64,000 nucleotides of DNA. Source: Neoluteolibacter marinus. GTDB taxonomy: Bacteria; Verrucomicrobiota; Verrucomicrobiia; Verrucomicrobiales; Akkermansiaceae. Each line of letters opens with the position of its first letter. The first letter of the stretch is position 1. The position numbers were made by a program, and so were the translations under genes. The DNA is taken from positions 1 to 64,000 of the forward strand of contig NZ_JACZFQ010000100.1 of assembly GCF_014904755.1 (NCBI RefSeq). The letters are read 5' to 3'. This document shows, piece after piece, positions 62,701-64,000 of this stretch. Below the pieces are notes generated by a model, which saw nothing but the letters and a program-made list of their open reading frames with translations, searched no databases and was not told the DNA's origin.

Positions 62701-63833
62701 ACACCCTGTTCACCGGAAACATCATCGACAACGGCGGAGGCGGCGCGCTCAGGATCGAAACAAGCGCGGTCGCCACCATTGAAGAGTCGGTTTTTTCCGG
62801 GAACAGAGCTAGGAACGGCGCCATTGGTGGGGCGATAGAAACCAGTACCAGCAGTACAGCATCCTTCACCAACTGCTCCATTCTCGGCAACAGCAGTGCA
62901 GGCTCGGCCGGAGGAGTCAGTATCATCAGTTCCTCACCCAATTTCACCAACTGCTCGTTCCTGGGCAACCGTGCCACGGCTGGCGCCGGCGGTGCTGTAT
63001 TTACCGGGGACTTATCATCCCCAATCTTCACCAACTGCTCGTTCCAAGGCAACCGCGCCACGGTCGGCTCAGGCGGCATCTTCAAAAACGACCCCATAAT
63101 CCCGGGCAACCTCAGGCTCACCAACTGCATTCTCTGGAACAATGCGCTGGGCACGAGCACCTCGGATCCCGCTTCCTCCGTGGACTCGTATTTCTCCGTT
63201 ACTTACTCCCACTGCCTCGTCCAGAACCGCAATCCCGCCGGCACCGGCAACCTCGACGGCACCCTGCCGGGAAATGATCCGCTCTTCGCCGCCGAGGTGG
63301 ATCCACTCACCGCCCCTCACGCCAGCGGAGGCGACCTCCGCTTGCTCAGCGGCTCTCCAGCCCTCGACATCGGCAACGACTCCGCCAACAGCGAGGCCAC
63401 CGATCTCGCCGGAAATCCCCGCAAGTCCGGTACCATCGACCTCGGTGCCTACGAAGGATCCTTCGTGACCTTCTCCCACCTTTACGGCGGCCTGTCCCCC
63501 GACGGCGACGACAACCACAACGGCCACCTCAATTTCACCGACTACGCCCTCGGCGGCGATCCCACCGCACCGCACGACCCGGCACTGTACCCTGCGCTCA
63601 ATGGCGGGCAACTCACCCTCGGTTACCGCGAGAATGCGATCGACGTGACCCCGGACTTCCGGAAGTCGACCGACCTCCTCTCCTGGGATCCCATGGTCGA
63701 GGGCCTCGACTACAACATCCATTCAAGCGCCAGCGGCGGCGGGCGGACCCTGCTCACCCTCGACCTCCTCATCGGACCACCCGCCGGTCCGCGGATGTTC
63801 TTCCGCGAGGAATTCGCCCCGCCGGCGCCTTGA
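59706..63833 (+). CDS. giant secreted parallel beta-helix protein
   Basis: A 1375-residue exported protein with the signal peptide MKSLPLLAAILATAPLPVSSA. It is built of right-handed beta-helix turns: repeated FTNCSFQGNRA and similar units (FTNCSILGN, HCLVQN), and pairs such as GGYADLDSGGNNQGAG with GIDNRENLTLRKVTVADN. The chain carries a large internal duplication (see the repeat entries). The end has LSPDGDDNHNGHLNFTDYALGGDP, a calcium-loop-like motif, and a beta-rich tail with FRKSTDLLSWDPM, in the style of the other secreted proteins. The fold suits polysaccharide lyases or adhesins; no catalytic motif is recognised. It interrupts the deoC-ALDH-ALDH order. Confidence 0.85.
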   Translation: MKSLPLLAAILATAPLPVSSAILRVAAGSVAATPDGSSWATAFPTLQDALAAAGSGDEIWVAAGTYHPDEGASAIPDDRASTFAITADVAIYGGFAGTESLLSERNPAAHPVILSGEIQDDADPTNNTYHVVLITDGDDATFQDVLLDGLTITGGYADLDSGGNNQGAGIDNRENLTLRKVTVADNFATDQCGGVALGLGTSLIEDCVIYGNEASGSGGGAGVAAQAILTIRHTRFTGNIVESGNPGSGGGALMIERGAVVTIEDSIFSGNEGRNSSDGGAMRIESGTVSIANCSILGNRSSEAGGGVHLRNAPASFTNCSFQGNLGSRGGAVFVSHGFPPNFTNCSFQGNRGQVLSGGVGCPNDSQLTFTNCILWNNALGTSTSDPASSVSGSFTFSHCLVQNLHPAGTGNLDGTLPGNDPLFVSEVDPLSAPHDSGGDLRLQPGSPAIDAGDDSASSEITDLAGNPRFADGDSDTTATIDLGAYEMPPTRIVTSDADSGTGSLREILALAVPGTHVTFDPSLDGATITLTTGQLDLTQDVTIDASPLPRGLTLSGNNSSRILAIHTGTTVNLEALTFTGGNSPLNAGAIVNLGETTIRRCTFTGNTAATNGGAISNATGGQLTIENSTFHGNSQTGPTQGGGAITQGGAATSLTLRHCTVTGNSATGPGGGGGIQIQGSNVTLVDSIVAGNTATGGTGPDLKGTLSATGGVNFIGDDSSGANGLGTPGTDYLTGDPMLGPFTGNGGPTFTRHPLPGSPVIDPAGGDASPSTDIDQRGARRLSGTTADIGAVESFVAHVDQLATGDDDGSNWADAFTGLQDALTGPRPLEVLIAEGTYLPGAAESDSFAIRTSLSIYGGFPSGGDLFDNRDPAAHPVILSGELQDDADPTNNAYHVVLITDGDAAFQDVLLDGLTITGGYADLGSGGNNQGGGIDNRENLTLRNVTVADNLATSHSGGIALRLGTSLIEDCVISGNEAGGSGGGGARVGNPARLTVRNTLFTGNIIDNGGGGALRIETSAVATIEESVFSGNRARNGAIGGAIETSTSSTASFTNCSILGNSSAGSAGGVSIISSSPNFTNCSFLGNRATAGAGGAVFTGDLSSPIFTNCSFQGNRATVGSGGIFKNDPIIPGNLRLTNCILWNNALGTSTSDPASSVDSYFSVTYSHCLVQNRNPAGTGNLDGTLPGNDPLFAAEVDPLTAPHASGGDLRLLSGSPALDIGNDSANSEATDLAGNPRKSGTIDLGAYEGSFVTFSHLYGGLSPDGDDNHNGHLNFTDYALGGDPTAPHDPALYPALNGGQLTLGYRENAIDVTPDFRKSTDLLSWDPMVEGLDYNIHSSASGGGRTLLTLDLLIGPPAGPRMFFREEFAPPAP
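60024..61166 (+). repeat. first copy of internal duplication in the beta-helix gene
   Basis: Copy one runs from the phrase CCCGCCGCCCATCCGGTCAT to the DLGAYE codons. Matching landmarks lie about 2.3 kb further on, for example TGGAACAATGCGCTGGG at 60831 and again at 63135. DNA identity is high in long blocks, with small insertions between. Confidence 0.85.
62322..63455 (+). repeat. second copy of internal duplication in the beta-helix gene
   Basis: Copy two, in the same frame and order. The stretch between the copies (61167-62321) has a different beta-helix sequence and a join near FVAHVDQLATGDDDGSNWA that resembles the start of the mature protein (ILRVAAGSVAATPDGSSWA). Confidence 0.85.
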
Positions 63834-63924
63834 CCCAAGACGGGTTCCGTCACCTCAAATTGCCCTTTCCCCGCAAGCCCGCCGCAGCCAGACTCGCCGC
63901 CACGGCGGCAAGCCCCGAAGTTCC

Positions 63925-64000
63925 ATGATCCCGATCACCAAGACCCCGAAGTGCTACGTCGGCGGATCCTTCATCCGCTCGGAGTCCGGCCGCGTCTACG
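63925..64000 (+). CDS. aldehyde dehydrogenase, N-terminal fragment (cut by window edge)
   Basis: Only 25 residues are visible: MIPITKTPKCYVGGSFIRSE then SGRVY. The segment YVGGSFIRSESGRVY is the first beta hairpin of aldehyde dehydrogenases, so this is probably a second ALDH of the deoC region. The gene runs off the window. ATG 63925 is the only good start; the 91 bases after the beta-helix gene show nothing else. Confidence 0.7.
   Translation, partial: MIPITKTPKCYVGGSFIRSESGRVY

Noticed and set aside
60600-63100. A CRISPR-like array in the beta-helix gene
   Set aside because: The repeats are in-frame coding units (FTNCSFQGN) of varied spacing inside a long gene, not direct repeats with unique spacers.
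55000-64000. A bacterial microcompartment locus, suggested by deoC and aldehyde dehydrogenases
   Set aside because: No shell-protein gene occurs in the window; it could only be revived by genes beyond the right edge.

Overview
The window is GC-rich throughout, and almost every gene casts long open frames on the other strand and in other frames; I treat these as shadows. Gene content points to a free-living, heterotrophic Verrucomicrobiota bacterium, probably near Luteolibacter/Haloferula in the Verrucomicrobiaceae. The indicators are an ECF sigma factor with a FecR-LamG partner, DUF1080 and DUF6797 proteins, large secreted LamG / FG-GAP / beta-helix proteins whose C-termini look alike, a sulfatase, a PagL-like outer-membrane deacylase, and the deoC plus aldehyde dehydrogenase pair. 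The assignment is an inference from families; there is no rRNA in the window. I see no transposase, integrase, CRISPR array, tRNA or prophage gene.

Layout. 0.2-8 kb: a fucose/arabinose isomerase-like protein, a HIT protein, a DUF1080 hydrolase, and a coupled pair of lipoproteins (DUF3142 and a large TPR-like protein). 8.1-14.7 kb, minus strand: a five-gene heavy-metal efflux operon (Cys/His-rich small protein, TolC-type channel, adaptor, HAE-type RND pump, His-rich periplasmic protein), with a possible 13-codon leader ORF at its head. 14.7-21.3 kb: a small membrane protein, a YbjN protein, then an ECF sigma, a FecR-LamG protein, a LamG/calcium-repeat secreted protein and a PagL-like deacylase. 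The sigma gene and the LamG gene share a promoter-like motif with identical spacing. 21.4-28.6 kb: a GH43 glycosidase, a membrane-anchored Ser/Thr kinase with two C-type-lectin-like domains, two small membrane proteins, and a BlaI / M56-metallopeptidase / unknown-protein set behind two matching palindromes. 28.8-41.2 kb: lysS, a membrane-anchored M60 peptidase, a secreted methyltransferase, an esterase-SMP30 fusion, an FG-GAP protein, CvfB, and a short patch that looks less GC-rich. 41.3-47.8 kb, minus strand: a lipoprotein, a VTT-family membrane protein, a CorC-like protein, an FmdB zinc ribbon, ribosomal protein S14, the RNase P RNA and a DUF456 protein. 48-64 kb: DUF6797 protein plus pentahaem cytochrome, a halogenase-like flavoprotein, murI, a sulfatase, deoC, an aldehyde dehydrogenase, a giant beta-helix protein with an internal duplication, and the start of a second aldehyde dehydrogenase cut by the window edge.

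How it fits together. The glycosidase, sulfatase, isomerase, 3-keto-glycoside hydrolase, DeoC and aldehyde dehydrogenases suit breakdown of complex polysaccharides and of the deoxy-sugars and aldehydes they yield. The lectin-like secreted proteins and the lectin-bearing regulators (FecR-LamG, kinase-CTLD) may sense or bind surfaces and glycans. The most interesting candidates for an undescribed system are the sigma / FecR-LamG / LamG circuit with its shared promoter motif, and the BlaI / M56 / unknown third gene unit. Several intergenic gaps hold imperfect inverted repeats built from short in-phase phrases, which look like genome-wide repeat families.
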